From assembly GCA_030248065.1 (NCBI GenBank), contig JASAMV010006223.1:20954-84953 (forward strand): a stretch of 64,000 nt of DNA. Reading direction: 5' to 3'. Under the pieces are notes generated by a model that searched no databases, was not told the DNA's origin, and saw only the letters and a list, made by a program, of their open reading frames with translations. This document shows, piece by piece, positions 19,737 to 32,800 of this stretch (the stretch's first letter is position 1; every line of letters begins with the position of its first letter). Origin of the DNA: Rhynchonema sp. JSB1_4. Lineage: Eukaryota > Nematoda > Chromadorea > Monhysterida > Xyalidae. The position numbers and the translations under genes are program-made.

Positions 19737-20675
19737 TATTGACCGATGGAACAGCTGGAATTTCGTGGGTGTCGTTTCGCTCGTTAAAAATGCAAAAAAT
19801 GGAAAGTCGAACAGCTGTGAAACCGATAAAAACGGTATTCTAATTCTACAGTAACACATTGGCTACGGTATGATTAAGATGACAATTGCAAAAATCCCAA
19901 TCGTTAAAAACAACCGAAACTGACTAATAAATTCGACCTTGTGACCCACGCATGGTCGTGAAAAGCTGAACAATGACGCAATACGCTATTTGCAAAGATT
20001 ATTACCGCACAAGCTGTTGGACAATAACAACTACCATAAGACAGGATTTGCCACGGGCCTATATTACAGTGGTCAACTGATGTCGTCAAATCACTTCATC
20101 AACTCACATTGCAGAGTCCTCAATTCACCACGAATGTCACCTGTATATTATTTGTCACGCTCACTCGGCGTTGCCGTGAGTTGACGAAGTGATTTGACCA
20201 CTTGAGTTGACCACTGTAATATTAGCCTTCGTCATGGACACTGACAAAAACAAATCGGGGACAAAGGTGAAGTTTGATGATTGACAACTTACATACCATA
20301 CACTAGGTGATACCACTACATCTTTTTTGTCTCATGACGGCTTGCTGGAACAAGAGAGCATCAAAGCACACGTGACTGTTGTCAAGCGCGGAGCACTGAT
20401 CTTTTTACAGCCATGCGGGTGTGACTTCATCTCGTAAAACTTTGGAGAATTCGAGAAAAATATGGAAACCAAAATTATTGCTTTGGGCCCATTTGACGAA
20501 GCCGTCGGTTTTACAGTTTGCATACCTGTGCCTGCAGTATTTTAGATAAAGCACGGGTTTTCCTGTTTCCAACCTGTACCTACATAGCATCACACTATGA
20601 TCCCAATTCTCAAAAACGGTAGCACATTTTTGAATCGTAAAAGTGCCCGAAGCTAATCCACCCCAAGCACGGCCA
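19737..20675. other. Intergenic region with a hairpin and a possible decayed coding segment
   Basis: Contains the inverted repeat at 20062-20222. Around 20335-20545 the + strand reads DGLLEQESIKAHVTVVKRG, then LIFLQPCGCDFIS, a stop, then NFGEFEKNMETKIIALGPF in the same frame. This looks protein-like but is interrupted, has no recognised family and may be a remnant. No intact gene is supported. Confidence 0.35.
20062..20222. repeat. Inverted repeat (arms about 45 bp)
   Basis: Left arm tattacagtggtcaactgat ... catcaactcac; right arm gtgagttgacgaagtgattt ... gaccactgtaata, its approximate complement. The spacer is about 70 bases. It is likely a small MITE. Confidence 0.75.
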
Positions 20676-20676
20676 G

Positions 20677-20684
20677 TATAAAAG
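20677..20684 (+). promoter_or_regulatory. TATA box of the giant secreted-protein gene
   Basis: TATAAAAG at 20677-20684 in the context ggccagtataaaagtgg. About 30-40 bases downstream are tcattc (20706) and ttcagtg (20716), the latter matching the TCAGT initiator seen in arthropod core promoters. The first ATG after this point is 20876, which I take as the start codon. Confidence 0.6.
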
Positions 20685-20875
20685 TGGTCGATTGACCAGT
20701 TAGAGTCATTCTACGTTCAGTGTGAGATCTGTTTCTCTCACCGAGCCCAAACGTAAGCGAAAGTAAAATTTGCGAAGTGAAGTTATATTTGTATATAAAG
20801 AAACGTTCGGATTATTATCACGGGACAAGTATAGACTTGACTGCAGCCCATCGCATCAAGTGTACCTATTGAAAT

Positions 20876-23800
20876 ATGAAGACACCGCCACGGGGGCCAG
20901 ATGGTTAGTTTGCAATATTGATGCCCTTCTTGTTCCTCGCTCATCAAGTGCAAGACAAAGGTACATATACCGGTACCTGTACATATACCTTACCTCCAGA
21001 ATCAGACAACAATGGGATTCAATGCGGTTAAATGCAACAAAAGTAGTAACTTCTGATCATCATTTGCAGGCCCCCTTCGGCTACCTCAGAATCCAGCCGT
21101 TTGGATTCTCATGGCTTTCACAATAACCCTGACCCCTATATTGTCAACCGTCGGTTTTGCTACGGCTGAATCGACACGTCACCCCTCAGGTGAGTATTTA
21201 TGATTTTAATGTAATTTCGGTGCTGCGGACAATTAGCTTTTATCGGACAAATGCGAGCAAAAAATAGCGATTCGTATCAAATTAGTGGTATCGGTGTAAA
21301 TTTGTGAATCAGATACAAAAAACACTCACGTGATAAAAATAGAAACGGCCCAATTGCCAAATTTAACATAAAAATCCATTGCTGCAGAACACGATGGTTT
21401 CCAACAACGAAAAGGCAATATTAAAATTAACTGACCCAAGTAGTCGCCGTTTCAGACAACTGCGTTTCGGTCGGTTCGACTTGGCGCACGTTCGACGGAC
21501 GATCCTACCATCGTCGCATCGACTGTGAACACATCGCGGCCATGAATGTCGAAGGTCGGTTATCGAACGAACCGTTGTTTTCCATCTTAAGCCCCTCCCA
21601 GAAAGCTTTATGTGGAGAAGGGGCAGCTAGTGGACAACTACGGCCCGTGCCTATACCTTGAGTTCTCTGTGTTTTACTTTTACAAATACGCCTCGAAGAC
21701 TTTTATTGCGATTTTCAGGCGACCAAGAGACGTGGAGCGTACGCGTGAGCAACGTTGACTGTGACAAGAGTGCCATGTGCACCAAGGTGAACAAGTGTCG
21801 ATATCTTCTTTGACTTGATCGTTCACACAAATGTATAGATATTCAAAGACACACAAAATTGCAGCGTCTCAAAATCCGCCTGCCAGACATCGAGCTGGTG
21901 GCGACTGGCGCACAGGTCACCATCAACGGACAGCGTATCGGCGACCACGAGGCGTACATCGACAGAGGTGGTTAAATAAGGGTTTAGGCCTGAAATTTAG
22001 ACTTGTATAAAATGCCGATTTAAAGGGGCTCCGCCATATATACGCGACCGAAACCAATCTCAATGAAACTTGGCACCGTAAGTGGGCTTGGTCCAAAAAA
22101 CACTCACGGCCAAGAAAGTTTTTTCCCATATCAGCTCCCTGTCTGAGCCAGGAGGGCTTAAAGATAAAAAATTTTGACGCTACCTCAGCGCTTTGAAATT
22201 AAAATATCGATCTGTTTCGCAAATTCTTTGTGTGCAGTTTGTTCACAAATCTTTCATAAACGCCTTGGGTCTAATTTAGAACCACATTCACTTTTTTTTG
22301 GCACTACCACAGCTCGCGCTATTTTGCCAATTGAGATTGGTTTCGGTCGCATATAATATGGCGGAGACCCTTTAAGCACTTTGGGCAACCTCGATCAAAG
22401 ATTGCTAAAGCAAAGGTACCCACAGGTCTATCAGTCACACACAGAGTGGGCTCCCGTGCGAAGTGGTAAACCGATAGGCATATTGCACTCAACCACCGCT
22501 ACATGATTGTTTGGGGCTGGGTAAATCATTGTCGTTGCCCTAAAAGTGCACATCATTAATTTCGTATGATTCGGTATACTTGTGCCATTAAACGTCATTA
22601 AATCATAATTTTCATAAATCCGACTTAATTTCACAAACTGCCTCTAGTTTATTAAAGTTTTCTGTTTTTTCCTTTATCCAGAATCGGGCATCAACCTGCA
22701 ACGGGATGGTGCATCGAGCTCGTTGGAGACGTCCGTGGGTCTGACGGTGCGCTGGGACGGTTCGTCCGGCCTGTGGCTCAGTGTGCATCCAGACGCAGCA
22801 CGTGGCACCGTGTTTGGTCTCTGTGGACTGTATAATGGCGATCCGGCAGGTTGGACACTTGAGAATCATTCAACTATTGTGTGCAAAAGATGGACAAGGG
22901 ACACGGTTTTATTGGCGATTATTTTTGCGTAGCTGGCGAAAAGCGATCAGTCGATTGTAATCTGGTGCAAGCACCTTCTCCACCAACATGTTTTCCTGAG
23001 CGACAGCGCCTGAACACAAAGGGTGACACACTAAGTTGCGCCGAAGTTCTGTACGGCAGTGTGATTGAGTATGATTCATGGATAATTGACTAAAAAACAA
23101 CCAAAAATTCTAACAATCAGCAGCAACCAACTCATCATGCAATTACAGACGACTTCACACCGTTTGGTCGCGAGGCGGACAGTCGGGCGGACAACAAAGA
23201 CCTGTTCGTCGATTCGTACCGGTCGCGCGACCAGGTGTGCGGCGGCAAGGACGACTCGGGATGCGCCGCGGTCGAAGACGAGTGTCTCGCGTCATTCCAC
23301 GCCGACGCCTTCAAACACGCCGTCAAACATGTGAGTTGATGTTTCACGGTGCTAAGTGAAATGGTGTCATAGTGAAGAATTCGGAAGAACGATGCGTAAT
23401 CAGTGCTCCAGTCCTGTCTTGCAGACCGATCGAGCTCATACAATGATCATCTTTTGACACTCGTTGTGAATCCACCATGTTGCAGTTAGGTGCCACTTTG
23501 GCCAATTTCCTACTTCCAGCTCGACCCATCCCACTTTGTGCACGGCTGCAGCGTCGACATGTGTCTATCCGAGCACGAACATTCGCATGCCATCATATGC
23601 GAGTACCTGCAGGCCTACGCCATGGCCGCCGCTCACGTCGGACACCCGGTCACTGGATGGCGCAAGGCTGCTGGATGTGGTCAGTGAAACATCACGTTCA
23701 CATTACACAGACTTTTCGAGAAAACTTTATTGTCGCTAGAGGAGCTGTAGTTGTGTTGTGTGAACTATAGTCGGGGGAATAGGGTTTCAATTATACAAAA

Positions 23801-26800
23801 GTTCCTTCCTGCTTATTCCCTCGTGACACCAACTTCGAAATTGATCTCGCTGCCCACATTTTGCAGAGATGGCCTGTCCATCACACGCGTCGTTCACTGA
23901 GTGTCGCAGCACCTGTCCGAGCACGTGCGAGATGAAACATCGACCGCAGGACGAACTCTGCTTCGATAACTGTCACCCAGGTAAATATACAGTATAATGA
24001 ATCGCCTATTGTTTGTTGACAGTGAGTGCCTGCAGGTCAATCCCAATGGCAACCACTACAAAACTTCAATGATGTTTCATTGACCCTATTAACAGGTTGT
24101 GAGTGCAACGACGGCTACGTACTGGACGAAGGCCGATGTGTGAAAGCGTCGGATTGCGGCTGTACGTACAATCGGGCACGATATGCTGATGGAGAGACGG
24201 TCAAGCAGGGCACGAGCTCATGGTTAGTGTCGTGATGTTTCATCGTTGACTCGGGCGGCACTCACATTCGGTCGGTGCGGAGATTTGAAGCGGAACGTTG
24301 TGTCGGCGGGACACGGTCGTTGTACCGCTTCACACATTGGTGCGCAGTTCACATGTCATAGGATAGTAGTGCACGCAACAACAATGTGTCGACACCCGCA
24401 TCCATCCGTCTTTATGGGACGAACGGTGCACCAGGTCGTCACCAGTGCAAATGCACCTGATGGCCACAAGAGCATGCGGAAGCTGGCGTCATGTTCGCGC
24501 CTGACGCAATTTATGTATAATTTCCCACTTTGCAGCACATGTGAACGAGGCGAATGGTCGTGCACGGACGAGCTGCGAACATCGACCTGCGCTCTGGTGG
24601 GGCACAGTGAAGTGCGCACGTTTGACGGTCAACTGTACCATTGGCTGGGCACCTGTGAATACGCACTTGTTGAGGTATGTACTTATGCAAGTCATTATTT
24701 TACTCATATGCTTCATATGCATGGCAATGTCTGAAGAGCCGTGCAGCTGTTGTGCCAGGTATGTACCATCGTGTGCTACCATGAGCACAGGGTGCGTGAC
24801 CGATAGTTCAACAGGCAGCTTCTTGGTCACAAGATTGTGACCTGGTCATACAGCATGTTTGCAGCACGCACTTACAACGCATGACATCGATAAAGTATAA
24901 ATTGACTCCAACCGCCAGATCATTTTTAAACAATATGAAACATCACAAATCACGTGCAACTTTCTCGTTCAGCCCCTGACGCACAACGACAGCTTTCCGT
25001 TCGCCGTCTACAGCAAAAAGTTCGACTGCAAAGGACAACGATGCAACCAACAACTGCGCGTCAAAGCAGGCGATAATGAGATCAGATTAATCAGCGGAGG
25101 CAATGAAGTGAGCGGAGTGATACTTTTTATTTGGTGCACTTTTTAAGGTAGTTTAAAGCTGAACTATGTAATGTGCCAGAACGGGAAACATTTGTGGCAA
25201 TAAATTCAGTTTTAAAACGCAATCAAACCAATTTGAAAACACCGAATTCACATCCAGGTGATCGTCAATGACCTGAAATTGGTGGACAAAGAGTTCCGAT
25301 CGGGGTCGGTGCACGTCGATCGTCGAAACCCATTGTTCACGTCGGTCAACGGCAACGGCTGGACTGTGAACTTCAACCACGAATCGACCGTATACATCAG
25401 CGTCGAGCCTGCGTTTGCCGGCAGTGTTAGTGAACTTGTTTGTTGAGTTACACTAATGTGGGACAACCCGTGTGAAAATTGCTGTTTTGTATTGTTGTGG
25501 TCTAATGACAACTTATACGCTGGTTTGACACTGGAAATTCTTTCCATTACGCTGGTAAAACAAAACCTGGCAATGTTCATGTCCATACGTATCCAATCCC
25601 AAACAGGGAGTCATTGACACAGGATAGTTTTGGACTACAACAATCATAAGCTATAGCTGAGATACAGTACGTACACACAGTATGTACACATCGCCAAATC
25701 TAGATGGTGGAAATTTGAGTCACTACGTACTGTAAGGTAGATGTGCACAACTGAGTCGAAGTCTTCCACGTTGGTGCTGTCTATTCTCCAATTGCTGAGA
25801 TAAAAGAAATAATAATAACAATAATAATATAAGCCACTGTGAAACATCACGTTGCAGATCCGCGGTCTGTGCGGCTACTTCGACGGCGACAGCAAGAACG
25901 ACTATCTCGGATCGAACGGCGTGCACGACAACGACCTCACATCCTTCGCCATGTCCTATCTGACCTACACAGATGTTTGCGAGGAAGATCGACCATCCGA
26001 CATCAGCCAGTGCGCCATCAATCGGGATGTGAGTGATGTTTTGAAAAGTAGCACACCATGAAAAGTATAAGCGCACTGTGCTTGTTCGGTAATTTTTGAT
26101 AATGGTGCTAAGTTCGACCATCGTTCCAGATCTCCAAATAGACGACTATTACACTGGTCAAAAACACGACCGTTTGAAACAAATCACCCGAAAAAATCAC
26201 GACTCCAAAAAATCAAACCTGGTCCACGCCCACATTCAAATCCGTCCCTAATTCTGATACACTGCAAGGTGCCAACCGCTCTCATATGGATCCAATGACA
26301 CATGGACAACCATAAATACCCCAGGTGCACGAAAGCGCCAAGAACGCGTGTGGCGTGATGTTGCTGGCTGACGGTGCATTCGCCGCGTGTCACTCAGCGA
26401 TCACACGTGACATGCTGCAACGTCATCACGACCTCTGCGTTGAGTCGGTGTGCGAGGCCGGAAATGTGCGCGCCGCTTGCGAGTTCATGGCTGATTTGGG
26501 ACACATCTGCGCCAATCAAGGTCGGTGGTTTCGGAAGAGTTTGACGTGTGTGGGGATGATTAAGATGACCGGTATCAGAAGCTTCGGCCATGTGAGTTTT
26601 CGAATCAAGGATGTTTCGAGATACATACGTATGGATAGATAGTGAACGATTTCAAGGCTGACTGAACTTTGTGCCGCCAAAACGTGTCGGGACTCGCGAC
26701 CAAGCCTGGACTTTTACCAGCTTTTGCACTGGAATATGTGCACGTCTGAAAACTGTCCACAAAACAAAATTGCAGGAGCAACCACGGACTGGTTCAACGA

Positions 26801-29800
26801 CGCCGGGGCATCGCAGCACTGCGGTACGTAAATTTTCAAAGCTCATGCATTACGAAACATCAGTTGGCCATCCAACCAACCAGTTTTATTTTTAGGCGCA
26901 TTCTTCGACAAATGCGACAGCGGTCGACAGCAATATCACGAATGCGTGAGTTCGTGTGGTGCACCAACGTGCCAGTCGTTGAGCAAAGGCACGATCGATC
27001 AATGTGATGCGTCCGATAGGAACATCAGTAAGTCAGGACTTCATCAAGTTACATCTAGTTTGTTTGTACATGTTCGCATGCTATACATATACAACATACT
27101 GTACATATATTGCATCTATTCCTGCCCCTGCCTGCAACGATACCTCGTTACCTGTGGGAAAGTTCTGCCCAATGCAGAATTTCCTGCTCTCTCTGATCCG
27201 AACTTGTTGTTGAACCACAGAAGGCCACAGCTACCGACTAGCTGATGTTTCACACCATTTACTTACAGTCTGCATCGCTGGTTGCGAATGTCCAACGAAC
27301 ACCTACTACGACGAGTACACGCACTCGTGTGTGCCCCAAACATCGTGCAGTTGTTTCGACACGCAGACACGCAAATACCACGAGGCCGGACGCAGCATTG
27401 AACGTGCCTGTAACACGTGCACCTGCGGCAAGGGACAATGGAATTGTACCGATATGAAATGCGATGGTGCGGTTGTTGTTGTTGTGCTGAGTGTTAGCTT
27501 TGTGGCGACCAATTTGAAGATGTCCAGACTAGTCGATGGCAGTTTGATTCGAGATCAACCTGTTGGTTACAGGAGAGTCACAAAAAGAGAGTGAACTTAT
27601 GATATTGTGGATTGCCAGAATTGAGACAAAAAGGATCAGATTATCGAAGATCAGCGGCAAATATCACAGAACCACTGCGCATGATAAGTTGAATGGCAGC
27701 AACGCAAACAGCGCTGTGTATGCTTGCTCTGCCGCATATCGTCATTGAACCTCGCAAACAAGCGCACTTGATCCAACCAAATAAAACACTGCCAACACGA
27801 TTGCAGAGGGCGTATGCCCGGGCAACCAGGTGTGGATGGAGACCGGCTCCGAGTGCCAAAAAACGTGCGCTAATTTCGATCGTATGACGTCATGCAAAGC
27901 ACCGGCCCGAGCCGGCTGCGGATGTCCAGATGGACTGGTGCTGATGGTACGTTGTCATGGAAGTATTACCAAATTCACGATACACGGTTGATATAAAAAA
28001 GTCAAAATATGAAAACACAGACCAAAATTCAGGGAGAAGAATGTGTGCCGTCCGACCACTGTCCGTGTGTGCATCAAGGCGAAGAACACGCAGCCGGATC
28101 TAGCGTGCGCGTCGGATGCAATCATTGGTGCGTGTCTATTACATCCATTAAGTTTGACGATCGTGTTAACTCTGAAAGATACTAGATGTGACAGCCGAAG
28201 TTGACTTTCTTTGAACCGTGCGCGTTTCAGTTTGATCATTCATAACAAAATAATCTGCAACAAACATGTATTGGTAGCACAATGACTTTATAAGAATTGG
28301 TTAAATTTTTTTCCTGAATCGTAAAGAGGGAAAGTGACGGGGCAATGACGTTGCGTTGCGCGATCGCACACAAACCATGCAGTCAGCAAAATGTTTCAAA
28401 CCCGCAGCAACGTGGGTGCTCTGCTGGATTATTTTCAGGAGAAAATGTTTTGTCAGAATCACAAATAGCAGTGGTTAAGAGTGACTGAACGTGAAAATCA
28501 GGATTGATTTGATGAATTCTTACATGGTCATTGTGCGACCAATACCATTGTGTTGCAGCATCTGCGCGGGCAAGCAGTGGAAATGCACGGACAACGCGTG
28601 CGAAGCGACCTGCACGACAATCGGGGAGGCGCATTTCGTCACGTTCGACGGCACCGCGTACTCGTTCGACGGTCGATGCCCGTACATTCTCGCACGACAC
28701 AACGATAAAGGTGGCGTGTGCAGTCTTGCCTGCGTTATTTGTTAGGGCTAATCAACAACGAATGCGAACAACAATAAACATTCAGATGGCAAATCTGGCT
28801 TCGAAGTGATCACGCAGAACGTGGCCGCCGGCATGAGCGTGACGCGACAGATTACGATTGTGTTGAATGTGGACGCATCGTATGGCAGTCATGTGCACAT
28901 CAACATGCGACACGGACAACCGGTGGAAATCGGTGGTGAATCGGTTGAGGTACATTTCATTCCATGTTGTTGTTAATTTGTCATGTCAATCAATTTGAAA
29001 GACCAAATTTCAACAGCGAACTCCAAATTTCAGTCGCTACCCGTACAACGTCGCGATCTTGGCGTGCACATCTACAAGGTCGGCACCTGGACAGCTGTGG
29101 TGCTCGACAGCGGACTACGAGTTCTGTGGAACGGCGGATCACGCGTTGAGGTATGAAAATCATTTCCGACAGTAACCGATATATTTGCAAGAGAGGACAT
29201 CAGAAACATTTTACAGTTGACCGCGCAACCAGCGTTGCAAAACCGTCTCAACGGTCTGTGTGGAGCCTACAATGGACGAGCAGGTACACATTTAGACTTG
29301 GTTACCGCTTGAGTTCTAGTCCGTGAGCTTCACAGAGCACTATTAATTGCAAAGTAACCAACAGATGGATTGATTTGCCAGGCGATGACATGAGCACCCC
29401 GAGTGGCGGCATCGAATCCAACGCCTACGCATTTGCGCGTGCCTGGCGTTGGAGGGACTGTCAGGACTTTGGCGATGACAATCTCAATGCAACAACCGCT
29501 TGTGACGTGAGCCACTTCGAAACAGAAAGTTATTACTTTTTGGTCAATATTTTTCCAGCACAGGTCCGCTTTTTTAGCGTGCGCCACATCGTCGACCGTG
29601 GGCCGAGCACAAATGTGGTGTCATCGTGCACGGTGATGTGTTCGCCGATTGTCGCAAGGCGCTCGATGCAGCCGTGGTCACCCGACATCATCAGTGGTGC
29701 ACTGAGGTACGTGCACGGGGTAGCACAGTGCACGCTGTGTGCCGATGCCGATGTTTGAAATTACCGGACTATGGCATTTCTCATACGGAATTTTGGCAAA

Positions 29801-32800
29801 CTGCAGTGCGCCAGATCCATTGCGCTTAACAATTCGACTCGACTCGATGAAACACATCACCTATTTGTAGGACGCCTGCTCGTGCGACAGCGGTGACGAC
29901 TGTCACTGTCTGTGCACTGCCGTCGGTGCATTTGCCGAAGTCTGTGCCGCTGCTGGTCATGCCGTGCGTTGGAGATCACAGGAACTGTGCCGTAAGTGTC
30001 ACAAACTGTTCAGATTCTCAATGATCTGTTGCTAATTCTCTTTCATTTAAAAAGTTTTTTCATTTGAGTCAAGTAACGATTTGCTCTGCAGCGATGCAAT
30101 GCGACAACGGTCTCGAGTACCAGGCCTGCGGCAGTAGCTGTCCGTTGACGTGCGAAAACCGCAACTACGCCCGCCCCAACTACTGCAACGCACAGTGCAT
30201 CGAGGGATGCTTCTGTCCAGCAGGTTCGGCTCATATTCGTCAGCATTTAGGCTTAAAAATTTCACATCAGCAAATCAAAATGAACCTCCGTTTCTCACCA
30301 CAGGCACTGTCATGCACAACAACATGTGTATGGAGAAGGAGGCCTGTCCGTGCATGCACGACGGCAAGGAATATCCGGAAGGATCGTATCTGTCGCGTTA
30401 CTGCCAGGATTGGTCAGTCGTCATATTCGGTTTGCTGTCACCACAACAACTGACACCCGTATCTGGTGATGTTTCAGTCTGTGCGAGAGCGGTTCGTGGT
30501 CGTGCATCGGCCAGAAATGCGTCAACGAAACCGCAGAATGTGCTGGCGACGAACACCGATGTTCGGACGGTCGTTGTATCCCGAGTTCGTTCGTCTGTGA
30601 CGGTCACGCCGACTGTGCCGATGCCGGCGACGAGGAGGAATGTAAGTGTGATCAATTTTAACAAATCATTCAATCAAAAAAATGTGAAACAACCATATTT
30701 AAACAGGCGGCGCATGCCTGGGCACAGAGTTCTCGTGCGAAGACGGCACGTGTCTGCCGCGATCGTTCGTGTGCGATGGACACGCTGACTGCGCAGACGG
30801 AAGTGATGAAATCGCTTGTGGTAAGATTTAATAAATCAATTTCGATTAAAAGATCAATCTGGTTAGTTCGAATAAGTCGCTGACCTCACAGCACAAGACC
30901 AATGCAACGCCGATGAGATCCGTTGTGCGATGACCGGGGTGTGTTTGCCGGAGTCGTTCAGATGTGACGGTGAACAGGATTGCGGCCCAGAGGACAATTC
31001 CGACGAAGAAGCGTGCGGTGAGTGGTGACATTTTTAATTTCATTAATTCTCAGATGTGAATCAATTGATCGAACTTGACACAGATGGTGAACCGAGCGAT
31101 GCGATTGAACGCAGTTGTGGCCCGGGTATGTTCAAGTGCGCCGACGGGACATGCGTCAACGGCAAACGTTGCGATAACGTGGTGCACGTGAGTTTTTACG
31201 ATTGAGATTGCGACGAGCAGAGCCGCTGTTCAATAATTCACGAATTGATCTACAACTATACGCTGCAGTGCGCGGATCGCTCCGACGAATTGAACTGCAC
31301 GCGATCGTGCAAGACCAACGAATTCCAATGCAACACCGGCAAGTGCATCGCGCACGATCGAGTCTGCGACGGAACGGCCGACTGTGAGAATGCCGATGAT
31401 GAACAGAACTGTCGATACAGTTAGTGAGAGAATATGGCCCGATTGATGTATTTTGCCTCAAGATTCATTTAATTCGCTGTGTTCAGCCACACCACGACAG
31501 TGCACCGACGACGAATTCCAGTGCCAAGACACACTGCAGTGCGTGCCTGAATCGGCCGTGTGCGACGGAGTGTACAACTGCGCCGATAAGACCGATGAAT
31601 CGGGATGCAGTAAGTCGATGCGTTGAGTTCTTTATTTTTGATCATTTCTTATTGAGCTGAATCAACTGATGCTGCTGCAGCGCAAGCTCTGGCACCGCCC
31701 GACAGCGAACCGGAAATGAACCGAAACTGCATGGTGACAATCAGCGGTGACGATGTTCTGATTGGCGAGGACCTGAGTGTGCTTGAAGGTTTGCACAAAT
31801 GCAATTCAGAAGAACGATTGGCAACATCTTTGATCAAACATGAAAGTTTTGCAGGAAATGCCCAAATCATGTTCTACAAACACCACATCGAGATCGAGTT
31901 TGACGACAAACGCACACTGAAGGACATCTATTACCGCGGCACACACTCGCTTCAGATTGAGGTTTGTATTAGGGGGTTCGACCTTCGAACATGTTTGGTC
32001 GTATCGAATCTGCTTTGGTCACGTGAATACGTTAAATTGGGATACCTGGGGAATCAACCAGCGTAACGATTGTTCACAATCTGTGGATCAGGATTTGTGC
32101 CAAGTTTTGCGCAGCCGAAACGTGTGTCATCTGTAAACATCGATAGTCAAGTGACCAAAGCACATTCGATTACCAAGTTCGTCGCCACAATAGTCACGAC
32201 TCACGGTGCTTGATTCACCGCAGCTAATGTTTCCTACACGCTTGCAGGCGGACGGCATGGACGCGGCCGTGACGTTGAATCATCACAAACGCGAGACGCG
32301 TCACACAAGTCTGCCGGGCGCCAGTGTAACGTCGCTGATTCTACGAGCGACCGACGAACGCACGATGCAGGACACGGACGTGTACATGCTGCGACTGTGT
32401 GCGTGCGGCGGTGCGTGCACAGCGACAACACCCACTGCACCACGCTCGCCCGATCAACCGGGTGCCGGAGAACCGTCGAAACCGGCTGCTGGCGAAGAAC
32501 CCGAATCTCAGGCACCGACCGGCGAAGAACCCGGGTCACACGAACCGACTGGTGAAGAGCCACCGTCAGGCGAATCTAAGAAAACAGAACCAGGAAGTGG
32601 TGGTAACTGCTTGGTATCGATCAGCGGAGGAGACATTGTCGTTGGCGATAAACTCGAAGTGGAAGGTATACATACATGTCAATTTGCGGTGTAGAGTGCA
32701 GTTTAATGACTGCTTGCCAAAAATCATGCAATCACAGGTGGCGCGACATTGAGCGTCTACGAATATCACATCGACATACGATTTGATGGCGAACGCTCGT

